Below are positions 1 through 8,326 of a DNA stretch of 64,000 nt, piece after piece; positions within the stretch are counted from its first letter, which is position 1, and the number at the start of each line of letters is the position of its first letter. A program made the translations under genes and the position numbers. The notes beneath the pieces are model-generated. The model was given only the letters and a program-made list of their open reading frames with translations. It searched no databases and was not told the origin of the DNA. Origin of the DNA: JAAXPZ01 sp965215705 (GTDB lineage Bacteria > Campylobacterota > Campylobacteria > Campylobacterales > Sulfurovaceae); NCBI GenBank assembly GCA_965215705.1, contig CBDCEE010000003.1:930001-994000 (forward strand). The letters run 5' to 3'.

Positions 1-1156
1 TCTGCCTCGCTGAGATCAGCATCAGGTCATCACTCTCTCCTATACAGTTGAGTCGCGATTCCAATACTTTGGTAAGCTTTTCGAACTGATATTTGGCACT
101 GATCTCTATCGGAGTATACCGCTCCAATATGCTGCGGTCAAAGCGAAGTTCAAGATCACTTTTGTTCAAGGTGACGATCAACTCTTTATCCCTATTTTGT
201 TGAAGTATCTCGATAATTTTTTGATCCTCATCTTCATAGACACTGCTCCCATCAAACAGGGCGATCACCACATCTGCCTCTGCCACCGAACTCATCGATC
301 GTGCTACGCCGATACGCTCTATCTGGTCACTGGCATCACGTATCCCGGCAGTGTCGATCAACCTGATCACATGCGTGCCGATACGTACCTGCTCCTCGAT
401 CGTATCTCTGGTTGTCCCGGCGATCTCACTGACGATCGCTCGATCATAGCTGAGCAGTGCATTGAGCAGAGAACTTTTACCGACATTAGGCTTGCCGATG
501 ATCGCTACCCTGAATCCCTCGATCAAACCCCTTCTGCGACGACTACTCTCTACGATACGGGTGAGTGTCTCAGAGAGAGCCTCCAACTGAGCCAAAAGCT
601 GAGTCAGGATATCCTCAGGCATCTCCTCTTCTGCATAGTCGATCATCACTTCAGAGTATGCCAGTGCTTTCAGCAGTGCCTCCCGCCCCTCCTCTACAAA
701 ACGGCCCAGCTCTCCTTTGAGTTGACGTGCAAGAATCTTGGCAGCATCTGTACTTTTTGCCTCGATAAGCTTGGCAATCGCTTCTGCTTCTGAGAGATCT
801 ATCTTACCATTGAGAAATGCCCGCTTACTGAACTCACCGGGCTCCGCCAATCTGGCACCATAATACATCACCGTATCCAGTATCTCTTGTGCAACCACGA
901 TACCACCATGACACTGGAACTCTACGATATCCTCACCGGTAAAACTCTGTGGATTCTGAAAGTAAACCACCAGTGCATGGTCTATCATCTCATCACTTCT
1001 GTTATAGAGAGAGGTCAGATCACTGTAGCGTGGACGAAAGGTGGCTTTGGGTGCAACATGCCTTGCGATCACTCTGGCATCAGAGCCACTAAGTCGAATG
1101 ATAGAGATGGAGGAGACGCCGCTGGCAGTAGCAATCGCGGCGATGGTGTCAGACAT
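1..1156 (-). CDS. mnmE: tRNA modification GTPase MnmE (3' end outside window)
   Basis: With MnmG, MnmE modifies the wobble uridine of several tRNAs (5-carboxymethylaminomethyl pathway). The reverse strand reads without a stop from the ATG at 1156 to the window edge, giving about 385 of the usual ~445 residues. The N-terminal tetrahydrofolate-binding part begins MSDTIAAIATASG, and the G-domain P-loop GKPNVGKSS lies near residue 220, followed by AGTTRDT and DTAGIRD. The C-terminal helical part with the terminal CxGK motif is cut off. The start codon overlaps the jag stop by one base (TAATG), so the two genes are translationally coupled. It is the last visible gene of the rpmH-rnpA-yidC-jag-mnmE block. 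Confidence 0.97.
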   Translation of the reverse strand, partial: MSDTIAAIATASGVSSISIIRLSGSDARVIARHVAPKATFRPRYSDLTSLYNRSDEMIDHALVVYFQNPQSFTGEDIVEFQCHGGIVVAQEILDTVMYYGARLAEPGEFSKRAFLNGKIDLSEAEAIAKLIEAKSTDAAKILARQLKGELGRFVEEGREALLKALAYSEVMIDYAEEEMPEDILTQLLAQLEALSETLTRIVESSRRRRGLIEGFRVAIIGKPNVGKSSLLNALLSYDRAIVSEIAGTTRDTIEEQVRIGTHVIRLIDTAGIRDASDQIERIGVARSMSSVAEADVVIALFDGSSVYEDEDQKIIEILQQNRDKELIVTLNKSDLELRFDRSILERYTPIEISAKYQFEKLTKVLESRLNCIGESDDLMLISARQ

Positions 1157-2004
1157 TATCGTTTGTTGAACTCATTGATGAGGACATAGCGGTCACCATT
1201 ACGTGTACGCTTGATCGCTACATATTTGTTAGGGAATGCCTCTCTGAGCTGCTCGAGAGCAATCTGTACGAGAATACCATCAAGTGCTCTGGTACGTCCC
1301 CACCCCTCCTGCTCTACATGTTCGATCACCGGCTCCATATAGCTGCGGATCATCTCCTGCTGACTGGCAAGGAACTGTGCGATCTCTAGTTTGATATAGA
1401 GTGCATGCTTGTTCTGCAACCAGTTGGATACCAGATAAGAGAGTGCATTGTATCTGTAGCCTTCTTTGCCAATCAGCAATGCAGCATCTTCACCATCGAT
1501 AAAGACATAGGCTGTATCCTCAATCACATCCACCTCAACCGTATCGATATCGAAACAGCTGATCATGATCAGTGCTTTCAGCTCTTTCTCTATCTCCTCT
1601 TGCAGTGGGATATTATTGGCAAGTTTCTGTACTGGTGCCGCTACATGCTCCGCTTCTTTCTTCTTATCAAAAAAGCTATCCAGCACCACACGTTCTGTTA
1701 CACTATTTTGTGTGGCCTTTCCCTCTTTCTGCTCCACCTTTACGTTTTGCTTCGGTGGTTCATGCTTTAAGGTACTTTTCTTTTTTTCCAGTATGGTATT
1801 TTTAGGTTCTACTATACCCGCTTTCTTCTCTTCTTGATGCTTTTTGGGTGCTACCACAATGATAGCATTTTTGGAGAATAGTCCTAAAAAGCCTGAAGAG
1901 GGGTATTGAATAATTTCACAGTCCAGTGCAGTGATAGAACAACTAAAAGCCTCTGTCGCTACTGCATATGCTTCTTCTAATGTCTTTGCCTCGATCTTCT
2001 TCAT
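1156..2004 (-). CDS. jag: Jag/KhpB-type RNA-binding protein (Jag-N, KH, R3H)
   Basis: This is the single-stranded nucleic-acid-binding protein usually found downstream of yidC. An N-terminal Jag domain (KKIEAKTLEEAYAVA...GFLGLF) is followed by a charged linker rich in Lys and Glu at about residues 55-125. A KH domain with LLIGKEGYRYNAL comes next, then an R3H-like C-terminus with AIKRTRNGDRYVLIN. A TTG at 2010 could extend it by two codons. I prefer the ATG at 2004 because AAGGAT sits about six bases upstream of it. The start lies against the yidC TGA and the stop overlaps the mnmE ATG. In other bacteria the family affects cell envelope and RNA control; its role here is unknown. Confidence 0.92.
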   Translation of the reverse strand: MKKIEAKTLEEAYAVATEAFSCSITALDCEIIQYPSSGFLGLFSKNAIIVVAPKKHQEEKKAGIVEPKNTILEKKKSTLKHEPPKQNVKVEQKEGKATQNSVTERVVLDSFFDKKKEAEHVAAPVQKLANNIPLQEEIEKELKALIMISCFDIDTVEVDVIEDTAYVFIDGEDAALLIGKEGYRYNALSYLVSNWLQNKHALYIKLEIAQFLASQQEMIRSYMEPVIEHVEQEGWGRTRALDGILVQIALEQLREAFPNKYVAIKRTRNGDRYVLINEFNKR

Positions 2005-2006
2005 GC

Positions 2007-3650
2007 TCAATCCTTACGCTTCTCACTCTTTGCCAGATGCTTCATCTTCTCTTTGTATTTTTCATAGGCAGCATTGATATAGAACTGCTGTCCGATAGAG
2101 AGGAGGTTGTTAGTCAACCAGTAGAGTACCAATCCTGCAGGGAATGTAAAGAAGAGGAATGTTAATCCTACCGGGAACCATTGCATGATCTTTTTCTGCA
2201 TTGGATCTGTCATAGTCGTTGGCTGCACTTTTTGCATAAACCACATACTGATACCATACAATACCGGGAGCACATAGATAGGATCTTTGTCAGCAAGGTT
2301 CGTGATCCAAGCGATCCATGGTGCACCTTGCAGTTCATCTGCATTGAGCAGTACACGATAGAACGCGAAGAACACAGGTACCTGAAGCAACATCGGCAGA
2401 CACCCGCCCATAGGATTGGCGCCATGCTTTTTGTACAGCCCCATCATCTGCTGATTCATCTTGGCAGGCTCTTTGCCATACTTCTCTTTGATCTCTTTCA
2501 TTTTAGGTGCAAGATCACGCATCTTGTTCATCGACATCATACCTTTATAAGAGAGCGGGAAAAGGATCAGCTTGACCAGCAGAGTGAAGAGGATGATCGT
2601 CCAGCCCCAGTTGCCGACAAAGTCATGGATCCAGAGCATCACTTTAAAGAAAGGCTTAGAGAGGAAAGTAAACCAACCAAACTCGATCGCATTGACCAGA
2701 TCCGGGTGAATAGACTCAAACAATTTCCAGTCCTTCGGTCCTACATAGCCATGGAGTGAGAGAGCCTGTGTTCCCTTCACAAACGGCAGAGGATTATCTC
2801 CTGTGTCTATACTAACTGTAGCATTCATCGGTTTGTCAAAGCTGTAGAAAAGTGAGGCATCATACCGGTCAAAAGCAGAGACGATGGTCGCGGAGGGGAT
2901 GACTTCTACTTTTTCAGCATCACCATCTTCTATACTGGTGAGTATCCCCTCACTATCGCGTACCAAGGCACCCCGTACCAGCATATACCTAGAGTGATCT
3001 GCTTCTGGACGGTGTCCTGGTGTGAGGAAAAACTCCGTAGGTTTATCCATCGTCACATCCAGATCATAATGCCCATCTGCATAAAAGGTGATCTTCTTAC
3101 TCACATTGATACCAGAAAGTTTTTGGCTCAGTATCAATGTCTCAGGCTTATCTCCCAATGCTACTTTATCTGTAGAGGCGGTATACGCAACCTGAAAGGC
3201 CTCAGTGTTGATCACAGTATCCGAGAAGCGTACCTCCAATGGCAATGTCTTGGAGGGATCAAAAAGCTCCAGATAGCCACCTTCTTTATTTTTATATTTC
3301 TCTTTGAGCAGTGTCGTACTGGCGATACGACCGAACTTATCGATCTTGATAATAAAGTTCTCTGCTGTGATCGTCGTCAATACATCCTTCGCTGCCACTG
3401 TCGGGGTAGTAGATGTTTTTGCTCCTGTGTTCCCAGCAGGGGCTACGCTTGTTGACTGGGTTAGGGGTGCACCCTTGGTAGCGTTTGCCATAGAAGATGC
3501 AGTTATTTGACTACTCTGCGTGGCAGCTACCGTTGCATTTTGTTCACCGGGTACCCCTTTTTGAGGGAAGAGATAGCTAAAACCAAACAGTACGAAAAAT
3601 GAGAGCACGAGTGCGAGTAATAATCTTTTATGAAGATCCTGTTGTTCCAA
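2007..3650 (-). CDS. yidC: Membrane protein insertase YidC
   Basis: YidC inserts and folds inner-membrane proteins with or without SecYEG. At 547 residues it is the long Gram-negative type. An N-terminal membrane anchor (about residues 10-28) is followed by a Thr/Ala/Ser-rich linker, a large periplasmic beta domain (about 85-310), and a C-terminal five-helix core with GWTIILFTLLVKLILFPL and the cytoplasmic loop MRDLAPKMKEIKEKYGK. The start is TTG with an AGGCTC-type ribosome site upstream. The usual yidD gene is absent: only 63 bases separate rnpA from yidC. Confidence 0.97.
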   Translation of the reverse strand: MEQQDLHKRLLLALVLSFFVLFGFSYLFPQKGVPGEQNATVAATQSSQITASSMANATKGAPLTQSTSVAPAGNTGAKTSTTPTVAAKDVLTTITAENFIIKIDKFGRIASTTLLKEKYKNKEGGYLELFDPSKTLPLEVRFSDTVINTEAFQVAYTASTDKVALGDKPETLILSQKLSGINVSKKITFYADGHYDLDVTMDKPTEFFLTPGHRPEADHSRYMLVRGALVRDSEGILTSIEDGDAEKVEVIPSATIVSAFDRYDASLFYSFDKPMNATVSIDTGDNPLPFVKGTQALSLHGYVGPKDWKLFESIHPDLVNAIEFGWFTFLSKPFFKVMLWIHDFVGNWGWTIILFTLLVKLILFPLSYKGMMSMNKMRDLAPKMKEIKEKYGKEPAKMNQQMMGLYKKHGANPMGGCLPMLLQVPVFFAFYRVLLNADELQGAPWIAWITNLADKDPIYVLPVLYGISMWFMQKVQPTTMTDPMQKKIMQWFPVGLTFLFFTFPAGLVLYWLTNNLLSIGQQFYINAAYEKYKEKMKHLAKSEKRKD

Positions 3651-3684
3651 AATAGAGCCTTTTACATGTAAATAATAGTGGAGG

Positions 3685-3690
3685 ATTATA
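3685..3690 (-). promoter_or_regulatory. Candidate -10 box for yidC
   Basis: The reverse strand reads a perfect TATAAT here, about 35 bases before the yidC TTG, in the short rnpA-yidC gap. No convincing -35 hexamer is seen, which is common for Campylobacterota sigma-70 promoters. It may give yidC its own transcription in addition to readthrough from rpmH-rnpA. Confidence 0.35.
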
Positions 3691-3713
3691 CTATGATTTT
3701 GATTACAAGACGG

Positions 3714-4118
3714 CTAGTTTATCAGAACTTTACATTTTCTCAGTACATCTGCAAATGATTGGGATACTTCAGTATAGGTTGCCGCAGGCAATGGAGGTTT
3801 AGCAACGAGAATATACTCACCTATCTTGAGCTGATCAGTCTGAGAGATAAAATGTGCTCGGAGGAGGCGTTTTGCCCGATTTCGCTTAACAGCATTGCCC
3901 ACTTTTTTACTGGCAACGAATCCAACTTTTCGGTCTGTAGATTTTTTGTAGAAGAGGACAAACCATGGCGTATGCCAGGTCTTGTCTGCTTTACGGTAGA
4001 CCACATTAAATGACTTAGTGTCACGAATACGGTCAAACTCTTTTATACGGCCAATCTTTTTATACCGCCAGTCTTTTTCTGCCTTTGGCTCTTCTGGCAT
4101 TGATGACTTTTCTACCAT
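3714..4118 (-). CDS. rnpA: Ribonuclease P protein component
   Basis: RnpA binds the RNase P RNA and helps it cut the 5' leader of pre-tRNAs. The family core is clear: KEFDRIRDTKSFNVVYRK, then KVGFVASKKVGNAVKRNRAKRLLR, which holds the RNR motif. The in-frame ATG at 4118 (or a second at 4100) lies inside rpmH in another frame, giving up to 59 bases of overlap. No in-frame ATG, GTG or TTG is seen after the rpmH stop before the conserved fold, so the overlap is probably real. The N-terminal stretch MVEKSSMPEEPKAEKDW is not part of the usual fold. Confidence 0.93.
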   Translation of the reverse strand: MVEKSSMPEEPKAEKDWRYKKIGRIKEFDRIRDTKSFNVVYRKADKTWHTPWFVLFYKKSTDRKVGFVASKKVGNAVKRNRAKRLLRAHFISQTDQLKIGEYILVAKPPLPAATYTEVSQSFADVLRKCKVLIN

Positions 4119-4194
4119 TTTTAGTCTTCATTCTGGTTCTGAAACCGTGTGTTCTTTTTCTTGGTGTGTTGTGTGGCTGGAATGTTCTTTTCAT
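4060..4194 (-). CDS. rpmH: 50S ribosomal protein L34
   Basis: A 44-residue protein beginning MKRTFQPHNTPRKRTHGFR and ending ARRAKGRKRLAV, which is the L34 pattern over its full length. It is a component of the large ribosomal subunit. AGGA lies six bases before the ATG. The 3' part overlaps the rnpA start in another frame. It leads the rpmH-rnpA-yidC-jag-mnmE block. Confidence 0.97.
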   Translation of the reverse strand: MKRTFQPHNTPRKRTHGFRTRMKTKNGRKVINARRAKGRKRLAV

Positions 4195-4287
4195 TGTTGA
4201 TCCTAAAAGGTTTTTCTATAGCACTAAACTAAAGTACATAATTGGTTGGAATCATAGCGAAATGGACTTAAATTGAGTTGATTTCTT

Positions 4288-5328
4288 CTACTTTTTACGT
4301 TCCTCCAAGCGCTTCATTTTCATTTTGTGCTTGGCAACCTCTCGCATATCTGCATGACTATCACTCTCATCTACTATCTCCACACCCAGGATCGTTTCTA
4401 CACAATCCTCCAGCGTCACGATCCCCTCTGTCTGGTCATAGCTGTCCAGTACCAGAAACATATGATCCTTCTTTTTGATAAAGAGATCCAGTGCCATGGA
4501 GACAGGGATATTTTCATTGATCTTATAGATATCATTTTGGATACTCTCTAGTGTCACACTGTCGTCTTCAAGGGCTTGTTGAAAGATCTTTTTGGTCAGC
4601 ACAATGCCTGTGATATGTTCGATATTCTCATCAAATACAGGCACTCTGGAAAATTTAAAGATTGCCGGTTCGTTTTCAACAATATCTTTGATCGTTCGGT
4701 TGCCATCGATGGCAAAGACCACAGTACGGGGGGTGAGGATCTCATGGATCTTGATCGTATCAAGCTTGAGAATGTTCTCAATCACATCAGACTCCTGCTC
4801 GTCCAGTACACCTTCATCTTCACTCTGCAGGGCACTCTCAAGTAGCTCTTCGCGTGTAAGACTGAAGGTGTCTTTACCATGATTGATACGGTTGGTGATA
4901 AAGAGTGTCATCAGAATGATTGGGTAGGTAATCCAGATAAAGATACGAATCATATACGCTGCCAGTGGTGCCAGCTCTTTCCAGTAGACGGCACCGATAG
5001 TCTTGGGGATGATCTCTGAGAGAAACAATATCGCAAAAGTCAGTACTGCAGAGACATAAAAGACCGCTCCACTCCCAAAGATGATCTCGGCCTGAGCTCC
5101 AACTGCCGCAGCGCCAAGTGTATTGGCAATGGTGTTGAGGATCAGGATCGAGGAGATCGACTTACTGATGTTGGTTTTGTGCCCTTTGAGCAGTCTGGCT
5201 GCTTTGGCATTCTCTTTCTCCAAAACGGAGATATACGGCATATTGACGGAGAGCAATACAGACTCTAGTACAGAACAGACAAACGAAACAACAACCGCCA
5301 ACGAAAAATAGAGTATCAATACATCCAA
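4288..5328 (-). CDS. CNNM-domain membrane protein with CBS pair (CorC/TlyC-like)
   Basis: 346 residues. The N-terminal half is a CNNM (DUF21) membrane domain with about four hydrophobic segments. It includes the helix-breaking run VCSVLESVLLSVNMPYISVLEKENAKAARLL and LSEIIPKTIGAVYWKE. A CBS pair follows at about 190-320 (ILTPRTVVFAIDGNRTIKDIV, FLVLDSYDQTEGIVTLEDCVETILG). The C-terminal CorC/HlyC transporter-associated domain seen in longer relatives is missing; the protein ends in a basic tail. The family is linked to magnesium or cobalt efflux, which fits its position 15 bases downstream of mgtE on the same strand. The 'hemolysin' name used for relatives is poorly supported. Confidence 0.85.
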   Translation of the reverse strand: MDVLILYFSLAVVVSFVCSVLESVLLSVNMPYISVLEKENAKAARLLKGHKTNISKSISSILILNTIANTLGAAAVGAQAEIIFGSGAVFYVSAVLTFAILFLSEIIPKTIGAVYWKELAPLAAYMIRIFIWITYPIILMTLFITNRINHGKDTFSLTREELLESALQSEDEGVLDEQESDVIENILKLDTIKIHEILTPRTVVFAIDGNRTIKDIVENEPAIFKFSRVPVFDENIEHITGIVLTKKIFQQALEDDSVTLESIQNDIYKINENIPVSMALDLFIKKKDHMFLVLDSYDQTEGIVTLEDCVETILGVEIVDESDSHADMREVAKHKMKMKRLEERKK

Positions 5329-5343
5329 AACGAAAAAAATCCT

Positions 5344-6672
5344 TTATAATAATATGATGGTCGCTAGACCCAAGAAGCTTAAAAAGCCCACAACATCTGT
5401 CACTGTGGTCAATATCACAGTGCTGCCTATGGCTGGATCGATATCCAGTCTTTTGAGCAGTAGGGGTACCATAGAGCCAAAAAAACCTGCACTCAGCAGG
5501 TTGATGACCATAGAGAGCCCTATCACCACGCCCAGCATACCTTTGTCAAACCATATCGAGGCGACTACCCCCATGATGAGTGCGAACAGGGCGCCATTGA
5601 TCAGCGAGAGGAGTACCTCTTTTTTGATGGTACGGTATGCATCATTCTTGGCGATATCTCCCAGTGCTAGCTGACGCACAACAACTGTTAAACTCTGCGT
5701 CCCCGCGTTGCCACCCATAGAGGCAACGATAGGCATCAGTATTGCCAGTGCCACGATACTCTGTAGCGTATCTGAGAACATGGCGATCACGATCGATGCC
5801 AGTATGGCAGTGATCAGGTTGATTCCGAGCCAGATCGCTCTGGCTTTTCCTGCTTTGAGAAGATCATCATCCTCTTCGGCATCATCATTGACCCCTGCCA
5901 AGTGGTACATCTGATCCGTCGCCTGTTCACTGATGATATCATAGATGTCATCTGAGGTGATACGACCCAGCAGCTTGCCCCTGCTACTCACAACAGGCAA
6001 GACACTCAGGTCATACTCTTGGAACTTCTTGACTACATCATCGATATCTTCATGATCCTCCGCAGAGATCATCTGATAGCTCTCCGGTGCCTCTTCGATA
6101 TTTTCTCTGATACTTTTGTCGAAGTCAAAGGTCAGCAGATTGTCCAGACTGATACCATACAACAGCTTGCCGTCTTTGGCTGCGATAAAGATATACTGGA
6201 TATTTTCCAGCTCTCCATCTCTACGCAGTCTGGCAAAATCTCGGATCACATCATTGACTGTCTGTTCAAAGCCTGCAGTGTAGACCTCCGTCTGCATATA
6301 GGCTCCAGCTTCCTCATCATCATACTGCTTCAGCTGGAGGATGTCCGCCTGATCCTCTTCATCAAGATGCCCAAAAACCTCTTTGGCAACCTGCTCATCA
6401 TGCTCTTCGAGATCCTGGATAAAGTCTGTCTGGTCATCAGACTCTAGATCTGAGAGGGACTCTGCGATCTCTTTGGGTGTGTATTGCTCTACGATATCCC
6501 CGAAATAGCGATCCGGGAGCTCTAGAACAACATCAGCGACCAGCTCATTGGGGATGGTCTGGATCGCTTCGTTGAAGCTACTCTCATCCATATCCTTGAG
6601 CAGGTTGGCGATCTCCGAGGGATGGAGTTCCTCCATATCATGCGAATGCAGATATCTCTCTAACTCATTCAT
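5344..6672 (-). CDS. mgtE: Magnesium transporter MgtE
   Basis: MgtE is a Mg2+-gated Mg2+ channel of the inner membrane. The 442 residues show the standard order: an acidic helical N domain (about 1-125, LHPSEIANLLKDMDE, LEEHDEQVAKEVFGHLDEED), a CBS pair (about 130-255), a plug-helix region, then five membrane helices from about 280. The pore signature is LPIVASMGGNAGTQSLTVVVRQLALG. AAGGAG lies seven bases before the ATG. It is followed closely by the CNNM/CBS gene, making a likely divalent-cation pair. Confidence 0.96.
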   Translation of the reverse strand: MNELERYLHSHDMEELHPSEIANLLKDMDESSFNEAIQTIPNELVADVVLELPDRYFGDIVEQYTPKEIAESLSDLESDDQTDFIQDLEEHDEQVAKEVFGHLDEEDQADILQLKQYDDEEAGAYMQTEVYTAGFEQTVNDVIRDFARLRRDGELENIQYIFIAAKDGKLLYGISLDNLLTFDFDKSIRENIEEAPESYQMISAEDHEDIDDVVKKFQEYDLSVLPVVSSRGKLLGRITSDDIYDIISEQATDQMYHLAGVNDDAEEDDDLLKAGKARAIWLGINLITAILASIVIAMFSDTLQSIVALAILMPIVASMGGNAGTQSLTVVVRQLALGDIAKNDAYRTIKKEVLLSLINGALFALIMGVVASIWFDKGMLGVVIGLSMVINLLSAGFFGSMVPLLLKRLDIDPAIGSTVILTTVTDVVGFLSFLGLATIILL

Positions 6673-6802
6673 GGGAACTCCTTTCTCGTTGGCTTTATTT
6701 TTTGCATTATACTTTTTTAGCGATTGATATTTGCTGTGTATCGAAATAGAGGCGTGCTTTTATACGGTGCAGAGGGCATATCATGCCTCTGCACGGGATC
6801 GA

Positions 6803-7378
6803 TCAGAGAGTGATCTTGGTACCAAGTACTGCCAGAAACTGAGCGAGCCACTCCGGATGTGCCGGCCATGCCGGTGCCGTGACAAAGTTACCATCAGTGA
6901 CCGCACCAGTGATCTCTATCTCTGCATAGTGTCCCCCTGCTCTGGTCACTTCCGGTGCACAGGCAGGATAGGCAGAGCAGTTGCGATCTTCAAGTACATT
7001 GGCTGCGGCAAGTATCTGTGCCCCATGACAGATCGCTGCAACAGGCTTGGCTGCGTAGGAAAAGTACTTCACATGTGAGAGTACAGTTTCATTGAGCCTC
7101 AGATACTCCGGTGCACGTCCGCCTGGCAGTACCAGCGCATCGAAAGATTTGATGTCTATCTCATCAAACGTGCCGTTGAGGGTAAAGTTGTGTCCCGGTT
7201 TTTCAGTATAGGTTTGATCTCCTTCAAAATCATGTATCGCTGTCCTGACAAATTCGCCTGCTTTCTTATCAGGGCATACAGCGACCACTTCATGCCCTAT
7301 CGCTGCCAATGCCTGAAACGGTACCATAATTTCATAGTCTTCTACAAAATCACCTACGATGAATAATATTCTACTCAT
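6803..7378 (-). CDS. DJ-1/PfpI family protein
   Basis: 191 residues of the class-I glutamine-amidotransferase-like fold. The start reads ILFIVGDFVEDYEIMVPFQAL, with the conserved acidic residue near position 16. The nucleophile elbow AAICHGAQIL places the reactive Cys near residue 115. Relatives include PfpI-type proteases, glyoxalases and deglycases; the exact activity cannot be assigned. AAGGAGACAAC before the ATG is a strong ribosome site. It stands alone, upstream of a 350-base gap. Confidence 0.85.
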   Translation of the reverse strand: MSRILFIVGDFVEDYEIMVPFQALAAIGHEVVAVCPDKKAGEFVRTAIHDFEGDQTYTEKPGHNFTLNGTFDEIDIKSFDALVLPGGRAPEYLRLNETVLSHVKYFSYAAKPVAAICHGAQILAAANVLEDRNCSAYPACAPEVTRAGGHYAEIEITGAVTDGNFVTAPAWPAHPEWLAQFLAVLGTKITL

Positions 7379-7732
7379 GTTGTCTCCTTTTACATTGAGT
7401 GATTACCGTATCAATGCATACTCACGTGGTTAATGCCTATACATTGGCATGGTAACAAGCCTCTATGGTAGCATAAAATCGTTTGATTTGGAATATAAGG
7501 AAGTACTGAGCAGATAGATACCCATCTAGATACTTTTTTATACGCTTAAATAAGAGTTATTCTAGGCATTTTAGCTTTCCTTTTTTTATGCTATATGCCC
7601 TTCTCTCCTTCTCTTTCATTCTGTATAATAGTTTCATATCAAGTCAATATGTTACAATATAATAGGTATTCTATAGCAGAGAAATACTACATACTAGTCA
7701 AGAAAGACTCATACCTACAGAAGGAAAGAAAA
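7379..7732. other. Divergent intergenic region between DJ-1 gene and pliI
   Basis: An A/T-rich gap between two divergent genes. An imperfect palindrome, ATGCC-TATACATT-GGCAT, lies at about 7435-7452 upstream of the DJ-1 gene and could be an operator. A TATAAT at 7658-7663 is a plausible -10 box for pliI. A pyrimidine-rich stretch is seen at about 7570-7620. No small gene or RNA is recognised. Confidence 0.4.
7658..7663 (+). promoter_or_regulatory. Candidate -10 box for the PliI gene
   Basis: A perfect TATAAT, 70 bases before the chosen ATG, in an A/T-rich context. No clear -35 hexamer is seen. Confidence 0.35.
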
Positions 7733-8323
7733 ATGAAAAAGATACAACAATGGATGATCACAATGGTGGTCGGAGGATTGCTGGGTGGCTATACTTCTCA
7801 AGCGGAGGAGATCACTGGGTTTCACAAGGTGTTGACACTGAACGAGGTTTCCTTTGATATCCGCTGTGAAGAGAAAAGCTCTCTCAACACCGCATTCATC
7901 AAACCCTCAGGACTGAAGGACAACAAAATGATCCAAGAAGAGGTAGATGGGCAGATCGTGGATGCCTATATGGCTGACTTGAACCAAGATGGTTCTCCAG
8001 AACTCTATATCTTTACCACCTCTGCCGGCAGCGGTTCGGTAGGATCACTCCTCGCCTATAGCACGAACAATCAAACATCATTGACCCCAATCTATCTCCC
8101 AGAAATCGCAGAAGACAAGAAACATGGCCAAGGCTATATGGGGCATGATAACTTCGAGATAATCGGAAACCAGTTTGTCAGAACCTTTCCCATCTACAAC
8201 AAAGATGATGCAAACTGCTGCCCCACAGGGGGAAAACGCACAGTAGCCTATAACTTAGTTGCTGGTGAGGCGGGATGGCTTTTGAAGATCGCCACAAGCA
8301 GCACGACGAAGGGAAACAAATAA
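7733..8323 (+). CDS. pliI: PliI-family periplasmic inhibitor of I-type lysozyme
   Basis: Members bind and block invertebrate-type lysozymes in the periplasm. The 196-residue form starts at the ATG after GAAGGAAAG; the open frame runs 46 codons further upstream, but that part is not protein-like. A signal peptide (KKIQQWMITMVVGGLLGGYTSQA) leads the mature protein. Family landmarks as I remember them from Aeromonas PliI are present: FHKVLTLNEVSFDI, MADLNQDGSPELYIF, TSAGSGSVGSLLAYS, IYLPEIAED, GYMGHDNFEI, PTGG and AGEAGWLL. Assignment is by motif recall. It ends three bases from the convergent CPBP gene. Confidence 0.8.
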   Translation: MKKIQQWMITMVVGGLLGGYTSQAEEITGFHKVLTLNEVSFDIRCEEKSSLNTAFIKPSGLKDNKMIQEEVDGQIVDAYMADLNQDGSPELYIFTTSAGSGSVGSLLAYSTNNQTSLTPIYLPEIAEDKKHGQGYMGHDNFEIIGNQFVRTFPIYNKDDANCCPTGGKRTVAYNLVAGEAGWLLKIATSSTTKGNK

Positions 8324-8326
8324 TCG

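Noticed and set aside
197..793. 198-codon plus-strand open frame in the first kilobase
   Set aside because: It is antisense to mnmE, whose reverse-strand frame has clear G-domain motifs. The plus-strand protein resembles nothing and has no ribosome site.
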